Origin: Desmonostoc geniculatum HA4340-LM1
GTDB taxonomy: Bacteria; Cyanobacteriota; Cyanobacteriia; Cyanobacteriales; Nostocaceae
NCBI GenBank assembly: GCA_019359545.1
Contig: JAHHHB010000006.1
Coordinates: 62,001-126,000, forward strand
Length of the DNA stretch: 64,000 bases
Reading direction: 5' to 3'
Part shown: piece by piece, positions 25,554 through 35,224 of the stretch
Layout of the letters: each line of letters starts with the position of its first letter
Position numbering within the stretch: position 1 is the first letter of the stretch
The notes under the pieces: generated by a model
Seen by the model: the letters and a program-made list of their open reading frames with translations, nothing else
What the model was told of the DNA's origin: nothing
The model's database searches: none
Translations under genes and position numbers: made by a program

Positions 25554-27545
25554 TTATGATATGTCTATTTTTTCCTTTTTCTTTTTCAAAAAAGGAACGC
25601 GAATCAAATTATAAGCACCCCTAGTAGATAGATTCTTGTAATCATCTGGCTGTAAGTCCATTTGCAGAAGTTTTTTCTGTTCAGCCAACAGCAGTAGCGA
25701 AGGAGGTTTTAGCCCCTTGGCTGCTTGGTTTTGAAGATGTTCTAGAGTCTCTTGGGGAAATCTGAAATAATTTACGTGAGTTTGACTATAAAACACTAAG
25801 CTTGGCTTTTTAAACCCAAGCATAACCAGTTCTTCATTTGGTTTTTTAACCTGCTGTATAATTGCAGACAATTCTCTTAAGGGTAACTGACGTTCCTGAT
25901 CGATAAAAAACAAAGCAGGCGTCAGGAAAAAAATTAAAAACGCTACAAATCCCAGTACATTCATGCTGATAACATAGTCCCAACGGCGACTCAGTAGTGA
26001 ACCCCCAACCAAAACAGCACAAAAGAGCCAAATTACCCCACCAATGGCTGGTAAACCAGATTGTTTAATTAGTTCGTGGAAGTTAGTTATAGCTGGATCG
26101 CTACCTAATATATAGATGATGTTAAACAGTGCGGTTGCCAGAACTGATAAAAACACTACGTTTATCCAACCACTCCAGAGGAGGAAAGACGCGGGGAGGG
26201 GGAGACGCGGTGATGCGGGGATGGAAGAGGACGCGGTGAAGGGGAGACGCGGTGACGCGGGGAGTAATTTCTCCGTGTCTTCTTTCCCCGCGTCCCCGCG
26301 TCCCCGTGTCCCCGCGTCTTCTTTGCGCGTACCCAAAAAAAGGTCGCTCCACAACAGCGCTACTAGAATTGCTGCTGCTGGCATTAGAGGCAATACATAG
26401 CTAGGGAGTTTGGTGACAGCAATGCTAAAAAAGCCAAAGATACCAGCAAACCAGAACCAGGCAAATAAACTCAATTGCTGAAAACGTTCAAGGGATCGCC
26501 AGTGCGATCGCTGCCAAAATTTCAGTCTGAATATTGCCACTGGTAAATACACTGAGTACGGCGCAAAGCCCAGTAACACTATTATAAAGTAAAAATACCA
26601 AGGTGCTGAGTGACCATTAACTACTTCTGTAAACCGTTCTAGGTTGTGATAACCAAAAAAGGCATTAATATAATTCCAGCCATTGCGCCAAATCACTAAT
26701 GCATACCAGGGCACAGATAACCCAAAAATTATCAGTATACCCACGAGAGGACGCATTTCCCGCAATACCTCCCGCAGTTTTCCCACATATAGCAAAAAGG
26801 CGAAAATAATTAGCCCTGGCAAGACTATTCCCACCGGTCCTTTAGTCAAAATTCCAGCAGCAATCAGGACATAACAACCTAAGTACCAGTTATTGGGGAA
26901 TGGGGCATTAGTTATTCTTTCTCCCCCTGTTCCCCCTGCTCCCCCTGCTTCCCCTGCTCTCTTCCTCCCTCCCTTTGCGTACCCCAGAAAGAAACATAAC
27001 AAAGCTGATGCCATGCAGCCGGTAAGCAACATATCAGAGACACCGGTTCTCGCCCAAATAATTGTTTCGCCATTGAGCGCCATGAGGGCTGCTGCTAAAA
27101 AAGATATTAAGTAGCGGCGAGTGGGACGTGAAACTTGCTCTAATTCGTCTTGTTTAGCCAAATACCACTGTACAGTGTAAAAAGCTAAGCAAATTAAGCC
27201 AAATGCAGCGATCGCAGAAGGAAGGCGTACTGCCCACTCATTGACTCCAATAATTGCATAAGCGATCGCCTGACACCAGTAAATTAAAGCAGGTTTATCG
27301 AAACGAGTGTCACCATTGAAAAAGGGCGTGATCCAATCACCTGTAATGAACATCTGGCGGGAAGCTTCAGCAAACAACGGCTCTGTCTCATCAATTAAGC
27401 CAATGCTGCCCAAATTCCACCCAAAAGCTATCCAGCCAATCACCATCAACCACAAAATCGACGCCGTTAGACCAAGGGTTGAATTCCTTCCCATTTTGTT
27501 GAACCACTGATTAACAGTGCCCTTAACACTCAATTTCATTCTCAT
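25554..27545 (-). CDS. GT39/ArnT-like membrane glycosyltransferase
   Basis: A polytopic inner-membrane protein of 663 residues with about 11-13 hydrophobic segments. The catalytic acidic pair of the PMT family is in the first loop (IDETEPLFAEA, about 49-59), followed by TPFFNGDTRFDKPALIYW, a block typical of lipid-linked sugar transferases. It would move a sugar from a polyprenyl carrier to lipid or protein on the periplasmic side; the substrate is unknown. Two in-frame low-complexity inserts are built from hairpin repeats: a Gly/Ala-rich one (26890-26985, GGAGGTGG) and a longer one (26165-26335, with LPASPRLP). They fall between membrane segments. ATG 27545. Confidence 0.85.
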   Translation of the reverse strand: MRMKLSVKGTVNQWFNKMGRNSTLGLTASILWLMVIGWIAFGWNLGSIGLIDETEPLFAEASRQMFITGDWITPFFNGDTRFDKPALIYWCQAIAYAIIGVNEWAVRLPSAIAAFGLICLAFYTVQWYLAKQDELEQVSRPTRRYLISFLAAALMALNGETIIWARTGVSDMLLTGCMASALLCFFLGYAKGGRKRAGEAGGAGGTGGERITNAPFPNNWYLGCYVLIAAGILTKGPVGIVLPGLIIFAFLLYVGKLREVLREMRPLVGILIIFGLSVPWYALVIWRNGWNYINAFFGYHNLERFTEVVNGHSAPWYFYFIIVLLGFAPYSVYLPVAIFRLKFWQRSHWRSLERFQQLSLFAWFWFAGIFGFFSIAVTKLPSYVLPLMPAAAILVALLWSDLFLGTRKEDAGTRGRGDAGKEDTEKLLPASPRLPFTASSSIPASPRLPLPASFLLWSGWINVVFLSVLATALFNIIYILGSDPAITNFHELIKQSGLPAIGGVIWLFCAVLVGGSLLSRRWDYVISMNVLGFVAFLIFFLTPALFFIDQERQLPLRELSAIIQQVKKPNEELVMLGFKKPSLVFYSQTHVNYFRFPQETLEHLQNQAAKGLKPPSLLLLAEQKKLLQMDLQPDDYKNLSTRGAYNLIRVPFLKKKKEKIDIS

Positions 27546-27795
27546 TAGTCAATAGTCAACAATTACTAGTCAATAGTCGTTGGTTATCTATATTTTGTTC
27601 TTGTTCAAAAAAACAAGTGCTGAATAAGTGATTGAGCAAGATTAATTATACGTGCTTAAGGGGAACTTTGAAGGTGAGATGAGGGGGATGAGGGAGCAGG
27701 GGAGGCAGGGGAGGCAGGGGAGGCAGGGGGAGAAATAACCAATGCCCCATGCCCAGTGCCCAATGCCCAATGCCCCATTCCCCATTCCCTATCAA
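27546..27795. repeat. STRR cluster upstream of GT39 gene
   Basis: ATTAGTCAATAGTC words near 27543-27580, then GGGGAGGCA tandem repeats (27695-27732) and CCCAATGCCC heptamers (27735-27785). The last bases abut the stop of the lipoprotein gene at 27796. No gene. Confidence 0.75.
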
Positions 27796-28434
27796 TTATG
27801 GACTCAGTACTAGTCGCCATTCTTTGCTTTGAGAATTCCACTTAGGTAGCTGAGTTTCTCCGACAACATAAGGACCCCAGTAACGACGGGAACCATCTTG
27901 TGCAAAGGCAACTAAAATATCTCCCTTCTCCAGTTTCAAATTATTTTGAGGTAAAGATAAGATTAGTCCTTTGTCACTGCCTTCTTGGGGAGCAAAATCC
28001 CAATGCGCCGGGACATCATAGTTAGTTTGTTTACCACCAGAGCCTTTTGCTACAGACTGTCGCGCCAGTAAGGCTAGCCGCACAGGTTGATCGGTTTGAT
28101 TGCTCATCCGCAAAGTTCCTCGATCTTTGGCTTTGGTAGCTGATTTATCACGATTTGCCAAGACAGGATAAGTATTCTCTCTAGTGGTATGTTCTACTTC
28201 TTTGCTTGGATTCGTTGCTACAGTCGATAGATTACTAGGGGAGATACTTTTTTCAGGTGAAATAGGTGTAGATGAAGTTGTGTCCCACTCGTAAGTATCA
28301 GGTGGTAGTTGTGAAGATGTATCTGGGTTTGTGGATTCAAAGGATACACTAACTCCCAAGCAACCCACTAAAGCAACAAGCAGTCCCAAGCAACAAGCTG
28401 TAACTCCAAGGTTAAGATACACTGAAGATTTCAT
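27796..28434 (-). CDS. Putative lipoprotein, unknown function
   Basis: A 212-residue protein with a lipoprotein-type signal: basic start, hydrophobic core and LVGC lipobox (Cys at about residue 25). A Ser/Thr/Pro-rich linker (about 30-90) is followed by a globular C-terminal domain (about 105-212) with TLRMSNQTDQPVRLALLARQ, HWDFAPQEGS and FAQDGSRRYWGPYVVG. The C-terminal domain looks like an extracytoplasmic beta fold that I have seen as a conserved cyanobacterial protein without a name. It is probably anchored on the periplasmic side. ATG 28434. Confidence 0.7.
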   Translation of the reverse strand: MKSSVYLNLGVTACCLGLLVALVGCLGVSVSFESTNPDTSSQLPPDTYEWDTTSSTPISPEKSISPSNLSTVATNPSKEVEHTTRENTYPVLANRDKSATKAKDRGTLRMSNQTDQPVRLALLARQSVAKGSGGKQTNYDVPAHWDFAPQEGSDKGLILSLPQNNLKLEKGDILVAFAQDGSRRYWGPYVVGETQLPKWNSQSKEWRLVLSP

Positions 28435-29002
28435 ATTGATTAATAGTTATTAGAAATAAATATTTGTCTGGGCTTGAGCAAATAGTAGCCCATTATCATA
28501 AAAGGCGATCGCAGAAAGTAGCCTAATATAGATTTTCCTCAATTTATTGTGAGCAATGTATGATAAATATCATTTGAACTGACAAAAATTTGAAGGAAAT
28601 AATTCATTTGATGTTTGATTAACAAGGGGTGTAGAGACCGATTGCTTGGTATTTTGTCCGTAAGTTCACATAAAATAAAGAAAATTAGATACTTAATCAG
28701 GAAATACATTTCTACAAAACAATAAAAGTTTAGTGAAACCGCTAGCTGTATCAACAAAGCGTCCATTGCCAAACCTGAGATAAATCTAGGCGGTATATTT
28801 CATCTTAGATATGGAAAATTAGCCTTTTAAGAGGCTCTGTAGTTCCCTGAAGATGATAAAATGTGCGAAAAGTTTGAATAAACACTGGCGACCCAGTAGA
28901 TATCTATAATATTAACAAACAAGCTGATGCTAAAACCAATTTTCTCGATTTGAATATTGATATATTTCAAGATATGTTGACTTTTTTCCAAAAGTCCCTT
29001 TA
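28435..29002. other. AT-rich intergenic region, no gene seen
   Basis: 568 bases with only short random frames on the minus strand, none with a plausible start, ribosome site or recognisable product. One GCGATCGC-like site lies near 28506. It should hold the divergent promoters of the lipoprotein gene and ycf20. Confidence 0.5.
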
Positions 29003-29335
29003 ATGCAAAACACACGTCTTAATAACTTGTTCGATGCCATTGCTAGACAGTTGGGGCAATGGTTCCTAAATCCTTGGCGGCGACTATCGTTGCTGATAAT
29101 TAGTTTTTTGTTCGGTTTTTTTCTGGGAAACGCAGTTTCTACCACAGCCGGTCAACGCGCAGAATTAGATATTCTGGCAGCTGGTTTTTTAGTACTGTTG
29201 ACGGAAATTACTAGCAGAATATTTTACAGCCAGAGTTTTTTCACGAGGCGATCGCTCTTGGTAGACTCATTAAATCTTCTGAAAGTTGGCTTCACCTACA
29301 GCCTGTTTCTTGAAGCCTTTAAGTTGGGATCGTAG
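29003..29335 (+). CDS. ycf20: Ycf20-like (DUF565) membrane protein
   Basis: A 110-residue small integral membrane protein. It shows the family pattern TRLNNLFD, LGQWFLNPWRRLSLLIISFLFGFFLGN, STTAGQRAELDI, with two or three transmembrane segments (about 28-47, 57-72 and 88-106). Ycf20 occurs in cyanobacteria and plastids; plant relatives affect non-photochemical quenching, but the cyanobacterial role is unsettled. ATG 29003. The glycerate kinase gene begins 24 bases after its stop, so the two are probably co-transcribed. Confidence 0.9.
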   Translation: MQNTRLNNLFDAIARQLGQWFLNPWRRLSLLIISFLFGFFLGNAVSTTAGQRAELDILAAGFLVLLTEITSRIFYSQSFFTRRSLLVDSLNLLKVGFTYSLFLEAFKLGS

Positions 29336-29359
29336 GATGGGGATAAGGGAGATGGGGAG

Positions 29360-30313
29360 ATGGCAAAAGTTTTTGGGATTACGCCGGAAAATGTAGACGA
29401 TGCGATCGCTTTTCGATCGCATTTACTACAATCTGTCTTGCCAGCTTTTAACGAGTTCTGCCAAACTACCCTCCAAATCGAACCTCAGGAAATGTTACAA
29501 GTTTTGTGGGACTTGTGGCTGCCTTTGGGGATTAAACTTGCATCCCACCGCCAACAGTTGGGACGCCCTTTGATTCAGGGAATTTTGGGAGGACAAGGGA
29601 CTGGGAAAACCACAATGTGCAAAGTTCTCAGTTTGATTCTCCATCAATTGGGATATCGGACTGTGAGTTTGTCTTTGGATGACTTATATAAAACTTACAC
29701 CGATCGCTTGCTTTTAACACAACAAGATCCCCGCTTGATTTGGCGCGGTCCCCCAGGAACCCACGATATAGATTTGGGCTTAAATTTACTAGATCAAATC
29801 CGCGAATTGCAAAGCCCAGTGATGGTTCCGCGCTTTGATAAATCAGCTTATGGGGGTGCTGGCGATCGCACTAATCCAGAAATCGTTACAAACATAGATA
29901 TTGTACTATTTGAAGGTTGGTTTGTCGGTGTCCGACCAATTAACGCAGATTTATTTGATACTGCACCGCCGCCAATTCTCACAGATGAAGATAAAGCATT
30001 TGCTCGTGATATGAATCTTCGCCTCCACGATTATCTACCACTGTGGGAGCGATTAGACAGTTTAATTGTGCTGTATCCCACCGATTACCGCTGTTCTTTG
30101 GAGTGGCGCAAACAAGCGGAACAACAAATGATTGCTGCGGGTAAATCGGGGATGAGCAATGCAGAGATAGAGCAATTTGTCAATTATTTTTGGCGATCGC
30201 TTCACCCGGAATTATTCATCAAGCCATTGGTAAAAAATGCAACAGCGGTTGATTTAGTGATTGAGATTCATGGCGATCGTAGTATTGGTAAACTTTATGG
30301 CGATCGGACTTAG
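29360..30313 (+). CDS. glyK: D-glycerate 3-kinase (plant/cyanobacterial GLYK)
   Basis: Phosphorylates glycerate to 3-phosphoglycerate, the last step of photorespiratory carbon recovery, in the cytosol. At 317 residues the P-loop is GGQGTGKTT (77-85), followed by SLSLDDLYKTY and the Walker B-like VLFEGWFVG. RGPPGTHDIDLG and PRFDKSAYGG are family blocks resembling the phosphoribulokinase/uridine kinase fold. The C-terminus holds YFWRSLHPELF. ATG 29360 has a GGGAG just upstream within a GGGGAGAT repeat. It follows ycf20 closely. Confidence 0.93.
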   Translation: MAKVFGITPENVDDAIAFRSHLLQSVLPAFNEFCQTTLQIEPQEMLQVLWDLWLPLGIKLASHRQQLGRPLIQGILGGQGTGKTTMCKVLSLILHQLGYRTVSLSLDDLYKTYTDRLLLTQQDPRLIWRGPPGTHDIDLGLNLLDQIRELQSPVMVPRFDKSAYGGAGDRTNPEIVTNIDIVLFEGWFVGVRPINADLFDTAPPPILTDEDKAFARDMNLRLHDYLPLWERLDSLIVLYPTDYRCSLEWRKQAEQQMIAAGKSGMSNAEIEQFVNYFWRSLHPELFIKPLVKNATAVDLVIEIHGDRSIGKLYGDRT

Positions 30314-30504
30314 GGAGTTAGTTCTCAAGGAAATCAGCTAGAAACAAAAACTATAAATTGTGTCAATTAGAACTAAACTTTGTTGTGGCGATTCGGAGGA
30401 ATTATGGAGTTTTAATTGATAAATCTTTTACAATCCAAAATCTAAAATCTAAAATCTAAAATTTACAATGGTATAGTCTGTATTCACTGTAATCAAATTT
30501 TACA

Positions 30505-31089
30505 ATGTCTCTTGCTCCTTGGCGAGGTGCGATCGCCCATGCCCTTCATCGCAACCGCAGTCTTGTTTATGCCCGTTACCTGCAACTAGCAACGGTACAG
30601 GCCAATGGTCGCCCCGCTAATCGGACTCTAGTCTTTCGTGGCTTTCTAGAAGATACCAACCAGCTAAAATTTATCACAGATAACCGTAGCGCCAAAGCCG
30701 ACCAAATACAGCAACAACCTTGGGCAGAGGTTTGCTGGTACTTTCCCAATACACGAGAACAATTCCGTATTACTGGCTGTTTGACTCTGGTAGATAATGA
30801 TGATTCGCACCAGCATTTAAAGCCAGCACGGATTTCTACTTGGCAAGAACTCAGTGATGCGGCACGTTTACAGTTTGCTTGGCCTCATCCTGGTAAAACT
30901 AGAGTTAAAGAAGCACAAGCCTTTGAGCCACCAGCACCCGACCCTGTGCAACCGTTACCTAATTTTTGTCTACTCCTACTCGACCCAGTAGAAGTAGATC
31001 ATTTAGAATTGCGCGGTGAACCACAGAATAGAAAATTTTATCGCCGCGATGAAAATCAGGAATGGTTTTGTGAAGAAATCAATCCTTAA
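30505..31089 (+). CDS. PNPOx-like FMN-binding protein (Alr4036 family)
   Basis: A split-barrel flavin-binding protein of 194 residues. The start WRGAIAHALHRNRSLVYARYLQLATV and the blocks RPANRTLVFRGF, FITDNRSAKADQI and AEVCWYFPNTREQFRI are those of pyridoxamine-phosphate-oxidase-like proteins of cyanobacteria and plants. It may bind FMN and oxidise or reduce a B6 vitamer, but this subfamily is not proven to be the true PdxH. Single gene; ATG 30505. Confidence 0.87.
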   Translation: MSLAPWRGAIAHALHRNRSLVYARYLQLATVQANGRPANRTLVFRGFLEDTNQLKFITDNRSAKADQIQQQPWAEVCWYFPNTREQFRITGCLTLVDNDDSHQHLKPARISTWQELSDAARLQFAWPHPGKTRVKEAQAFEPPAPDPVQPLPNFCLLLLDPVEVDHLELRGEPQNRKFYRRDENQEWFCEEINP

Positions 31090-31181
31090 TTTTCTCATTT
31101 AGGAGTTATGGAGTTAGAAGGTGCGAAGTTGGCATTTATGATTTTTATTGCTCACTCCTCACTCTTAACTCCTAACTTTAT

Positions 31182-31949
31182 TTAAATACCAGCACCATCT
31201 AGAAACTGCTGTATTGCTTTATCTCTAAGGCTACACACAGGAGCATTTTGTGATAAATCAGCTTCCTTAGAAGCTACAGAACCTACTAGTACAGGGGTTT
31301 TTCCATTTGAAGAACGGGTGTGCTGAAGATTTTGTATTTGTTCTTCGAGTAACTCAATTCGGTTGACTAAAGCTCGAATTACTTCGGCTTCCGAGTCTGG
31401 TAGGTTATTGTGTTCCAATGGGGCAACTCTGACTCCAGAACGATAGACAATACGACCAGGTATCCCTACCACAGTGCAGTCAGAAGGGACATCCCTGAGG
31501 ACAACTGACCCAGCGCCAATGCGGACATTATTGCCAATTTGGATATTTCCCAAGACTTTTGCTCCAGCACCGACTACAACATTTTCACCCAAAGTAGGAT
31601 GGCGCTTGCCGCATTGTTTACCCGTCCCTCCAAGGGTGACACCTTGATAAATTAGCGCATAGTCTCCGACGATCGCAGTTTCACCAATTACGACACCCAT
31701 CCCGTGGTCAATGAACACACCATGTCCAATTGTTGCGCCTGGGTGAATTTCAATTCCAGTCAAAAACCGAGCCAAGTGAGAAATCAGACGCGGGATAAAG
31801 GGAAGACCAAGACTATGGAGCCAGTGAGCCAGCCTATGCAATAACAAGGCTTGCAAACCAGGGTAACAAAATAAAACTTCCAGCCAGTTACGGGCAGCCG
31901 GGTCACGTTCAAATATGATACGGAAGTCAGCACGCAGTGTAGATAACAC
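31182..31949 (-). CDS. cysE: Serine O-acetyltransferase
   Basis: Makes O-acetylserine from serine and acetyl-CoA, the first step of cysteine synthesis. At 255 residues the N-terminal helical region ([20 protein letters not shown]) is followed by left-handed beta-helix hexapeptide repeats (about 65-185) that contain [15 protein letters not shown] and [16 protein letters not shown], with the catalytic His residues. The last ~60 residues are a variable tail with a coiled-coil-like [13 protein letters not shown]. The start is GTG 31949, matching the conserved [10 protein letters not shown] beginning. Confidence 0.95.
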   Translation of the reverse strand: MLSTLRADFRIIFERDPAARNWLEVLFCYPGLQALLLHRLAHWLHSLGLPFIPRLISHLARFLTGIEIHPGATIGHGVFIDHGMGVVIGETAIVGDYALIYQGVTLGGTGKQCGKRHPTLGENVVVGAGAKVLGNIQIGNNVRIGAGSVVLRDVPSDCTVVGIPGRIVYRSGVRVAPLEHNNLPDSEAEVIRALVNRIELLEEQIQNLQHTRSSNGKTPVLVGSVASKEADLSQNAPVCSLRDKAIQQFLDGAGI

Positions 31950-31999
31950 GAGATAGCACCCTCGGAAAGCACAACAAGCTACTATCTCATATTATCGTC

Positions 32000-32105
32000 T
32001 CAGGTGTTGCACATAAAAAATAGGGCATTGGGAGTGTGGGGTGATGGGGTGTAATTCTCTCCCCATCTCCCCATCTCCCTATCTCCCCATCTCCCTCATC
32101 TCCCC
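32000..32105. repeat. STRR: CTCCCCAT units
   Basis: Tandem CTCCCCAT/CTCCCTAT units (about 32055-32106) opposite a short GGGGTGATGGGG block. They abut the stop of the gene at 32107. Confidence 0.7.
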
Positions 32106-32106
32106 A

Positions 32107-32598
32107 TCACTCCTGCTCCACTGTCAGAGTATAATCCCGCTTCATTCCAGGATTAAATGTCCCTACCCAAATTCGATAAGTGCCTTTTTTCCAGTCGCGA
32201 TCGTCAACGCTAGCATCTTTAATTTTGCCAGTGTCATCGCCGCAGCGAATCGTCTTTTTATCTGGGCCTTGGATGAGTAAAGTGGTATCGTTGTTATTGC
32301 TATCAATCTGTACTTTCAACTGGGAAAAGTCATTTTCCAACACCATAATGTGGTCTGGAGTAGGATCTGCAAAACCGATACAAGCTTTTTGCTCGCGATC
32401 GCGGTTACTAATAGCAGACAAGGAATAAGAACCACCTGTAAATCCCTCCACTGTTCCTTGTACTGGTTTAAAGTTGGATGAGAGATTGAGAGTACCAAAA
32501 TTCGCTGTTTCTGCTATTGCTGAGGTAGCTGTTAAGACGGTCAGTATAGCTAACAGCCAACCGCCACAATACTGAGGTCGGGGGCGACAGTATTTCAT
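32107..32598 (-). CDS. Secreted protein, PPC-like fold, unknown function
   Basis: A 163-residue protein with a clear Sec signal peptide (LLAILTVLTATSAIAE, cleavage near residue 30). The mature part has FKPVQGTVEGFTGGSYSL, a Cys pair (KACIGF and IRCGDD, probably a disulfide), VQIDSNNNDTTLLIQGP and a closing GTYRIWVGTFNPGMKRDYTLTV. The last pattern resembles bacterial pre-peptidase C-terminal beta-sandwich domains. Probably periplasmic or exported. I do not know a function. Confidence 0.75.
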   Translation of the reverse strand: MKYCRPRPQYCGGWLLAILTVLTATSAIAETANFGTLNLSSNFKPVQGTVEGFTGGSYSLSAISNRDREQKACIGFADPTPDHIMVLENDFSQLKVQIDSNNNDTTLLIQGPDKKTIRCGDDTGKIKDASVDDRDWKKGTYRIWVGTFNPGMKRDYTLTVEQE

Positions 32599-32939
32599 AG
32601 TAGCCCTCCAACAGGCTTTAAAAATAGTAATGATATATACATATTGTAGTTAAAAAATTACAGTACAATTTCAGTTGGATGTGCCACATTCAAATGTGCC
32701 ACAATTGTAGATTTTGTAGTTGGTATGGGGGATTGGGTACTGGGTACTGGGAAAACTCTTCCCTAGCCCCAGTCTCTAGCCCCAGCTAACAGGGGTAGGT
32801 TTTTTAGATTTCGCGTTTTAACCGACGCAGGGACGCAAAGACGCGGGAAAATATTTCGGAACGGAAAAATCGGCTTTTTCAGACTGAATGTAAAAAACCT
32901 GCCCTTGAAAGCTAGCCCCCAGTCCCTTTAGCCTCTAAC
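32599..32939. other. Intergenic region with STRR
   Basis: Holds GGGTACTGGG repeats (32726-32752) with complementary CCCAGTCTCTAGCCCCAG, and a CGCAGGGACGCAAAGACGCGG word (about 32824-32844). No gene. A promoter for the minus-strand secreted-protein gene is expected near 32640. Confidence 0.5.
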
Positions 32940-34634
32940 TCAGGAATTCTTGAGATGGAAGAAAACGCCGCCTTTGAGCGCTCCTGTGTTAGTTCCGTAA
33001 CTACTGACTGTGAGCGATCGCAGGTTGTTAAAAAACGGTTTCCCTAAGACTTCCGCTAACTTGAGAATTGGGATTTGACGCTCTAACAAATTCTGGCTTT
33101 TTGTCCAGTCAAGATAGATGTAACCTTGATTTGGTCGAGGAATCGCAGTCATACTATCTTGGAAGTTAGGATTATTAATTAAGGAATTACCCTTGGTTGT
33201 GAGGATTTCATCCATTGTCTCAAGGTCAGAGGTGAAAATTTCGTAATTTCCTAAGGTTGTATGCGCCCCCCGTACTTTTGTCTCAATGCTGAACGAGCCT
33301 CCCTCTTTGGTGTTGGTTTTTTTAGTAGCTGTGGTTAACTCTGTCCAAGCGTAAATTTTTTGGTTGTCTATGGTGAGAGGACTGATGGTTAGTCCATTAG
33401 ATAAAGCGATCGCATCTAAACGCCCTACCCCTTGTTCTACACCCCCAGATTTTTCCGCTACAAAAATCCAATGGGGGGTTGTTTGCTCTTCAGGTAACAA
33501 TGCTATGGCATATTCTCCCTGTACCCAACTGAAAATATCCTCTGGCAAATTTATCCCCCAGCGTTTTTGAGTATCGCCCAAAGGTTTTAGGAACCGGGAA
33601 ACCACATCTTCCTGGGAACCATATATAGTTGCTGTTGTTTGTTTCCAGAGTTGAGCTACATCACTGTTACCCAAATTACTCAAATTTGAGCCGGAAATTG
33701 CCAAACCTGCTGATGCTGGAACATATTGCAATGCTCCTACAGGTTTAGTTAGTGGGGGAGATGGAGAAACCATTTCTGATGAAGTTATAAAGGCGGTTTC
33801 TGCTAGCAATCCTTTGGGATTCAACAACAGAGAAATGATTTCACTGTTATATGTTTGTTCTGGTAGTTCTAATCCTTGCCATTTTGCTACCATAGGAAGA
33901 TTCAAGAAAGCTACAGCTATACTGCCTTTGGCTAGTTCTTTGGTAGCTTTTTGGTATTCTGGGGAGCTAGTCAAATTTAAATCCGGAGCTTGGACGTTGT
34001 TGATAGCCTCTCGTAGCACTTTGGGATCGTTAGCAAACAACACAAAACCTTCACCCACAACAGCACCGGCTAAATTATTTTGGATTTTGGATTGTGGAAT
34101 TTGGATTTTATTTTCTGCGATCGCTTCCTGATTGTCAGAAATCAGCTTTACGCCTTTGTATTCTTCAACATTTAAGTTTGCCCCAGCTAGCGCTCGTTTG
34201 GAAAATAACAACTCGACAAATTCGCGGCTTTTTTCCGGTTGCTTGGTTGCAAGTGCTAAAAGATACCCTGACTGCTGTCCATTTTCTGGGTCGCGATCGA
34301 TATCTAGGGTGGTGACAGCCAGCGTAATTTCGTTACCTAACCAGGGTTTAATATCTTGTTGGTAATCTATGGTGGTCTTAGCCAAGAAACTAGTTTTGAG
34401 TTTAGATAGTTCCCCTTCACGCTCCAAAGCTTGTAAACTGTCAGGATTTGCCAGTAATGAAACCATCACAGGAGCAAGTTTCGATACAAATATTGTTGCA
34501 CCAGGCTGGGAGGTAGGGGCGATCGAGTTAACCTGACTTTTAGGGAAAAACCAGTAAAAGCCAGCGATCGCAATCACTAGCACTGCGATCGCCCCAGCTA
34601 CGATCGAACCAATGAATGAGCGTTGTCTATTCAC
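32940..34634 (-). CDS. DUF3352 membrane-anchored protein
   Basis: A 564-residue protein with one N-terminal transmembrane anchor (about 11-30, IVAGAIAVLVIAIAGFYWFF) and a large extracytoplasmic domain. The blocks GATIFVSKLAPVMVSLL, IDYQQDIKPWLGNEITLAV and LLALATKQPEKSREFVELL identify the DUF3352 family, common in cyanobacteria; its function is unknown. The internal symmetry suggests a repeated alpha-beta unit. Transcribed alone; ATG 34634. Confidence 0.85.
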   Translation of the reverse strand: MNRQRSFIGSIVAGAIAVLVIAIAGFYWFFPKSQVNSIAPTSQPGATIFVSKLAPVMVSLLANPDSLQALEREGELSKLKTSFLAKTTIDYQQDIKPWLGNEITLAVTTLDIDRDPENGQQSGYLLALATKQPEKSREFVELLFSKRALAGANLNVEEYKGVKLISDNQEAIAENKIQIPQSKIQNNLAGAVVGEGFVLFANDPKVLREAINNVQAPDLNLTSSPEYQKATKELAKGSIAVAFLNLPMVAKWQGLELPEQTYNSEIISLLLNPKGLLAETAFITSSEMVSPSPPLTKPVGALQYVPASAGLAISGSNLSNLGNSDVAQLWKQTTATIYGSQEDVVSRFLKPLGDTQKRWGINLPEDIFSWVQGEYAIALLPEEQTTPHWIFVAEKSGGVEQGVGRLDAIALSNGLTISPLTIDNQKIYAWTELTTATKKTNTKEGGSFSIETKVRGAHTTLGNYEIFTSDLETMDEILTTKGNSLINNPNFQDSMTAIPRPNQGYIYLDWTKSQNLLERQIPILKLAEVLGKPFFNNLRSLTVSSYGTNTGALKGGVFFHLKNS

Positions 34635-34864
34635 ATTAAACCTATGAAAAAAGATAGTTCACAGCCATTTAAGCAGAAACCCTAGCCCATTGATGAAGAG
34701 GAGGCGGGGAAGACAGGGGTGGGACGTAAAGAACTAAAAAGGTAAGAATGCAAATTTCCCTATCTTCCAGCGTCCTTGGTTGCATTTTCTTGAGAATCAA
34801 TGCTCATGCCAAGGTAGATTTTTTCTGTCAACATAAATAAATTGCAATCGTCCACAAAAAAATC

Positions 34865-35224
34865 ATGACAGAGAACTCTTTTAGTCAATCCATTGCCCAT
34901 ATTAGTGTAGAGGAACTGGCACAACGTATTGCTTCAGGTGATGGAAGCATCCAGCTAGTAGATGTGCGAGAACCACAAGAATTGGCGATCGCTAGCATTG
35001 AGGGTTTTGTCAATCTACCCTTGAGTGAATTTGCCGAATGGGGAGATCAAGTACCTACACTCTTCAATCCCCAAGCTGAAACCCTTGTGCTGTGTCATCA
35101 CGGTATCCGTTCTGCCCAGATGTGTCAGTGGTTAATTGCTCAAGGGTTCACTAATGTGCAAAATATTTCAGGTGGTATTGATGCCTACTCTAAATTAGTA
35201 GATCCTTCAATTCCCCAGTATTAA
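34865..35224 (+). CDS. Rhodanese-like sulfurtransferase
   Basis: A single rhodanese domain of 119 residues. The catalytic Cys is in the loop LCHHGIRS (C77), and the conserved VDVREPQEL lies at 32-40. It could transfer sulfane sulfur or act as a single-domain phosphatase-like protein; the substrate is unknown. Cytosolic by lack of a signal. ATG 34865 is three bases after an A-rich stretch with no strong ribosome site. Confidence 0.93.
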   Translation: MTENSFSQSIAHISVEELAQRIASGDGSIQLVDVREPQELAIASIEGFVNLPLSEFAEWGDQVPTLFNPQAETLVLCHHGIRSAQMCQWLIAQGFTNVQNISGGIDAYSKLVDPSIPQY

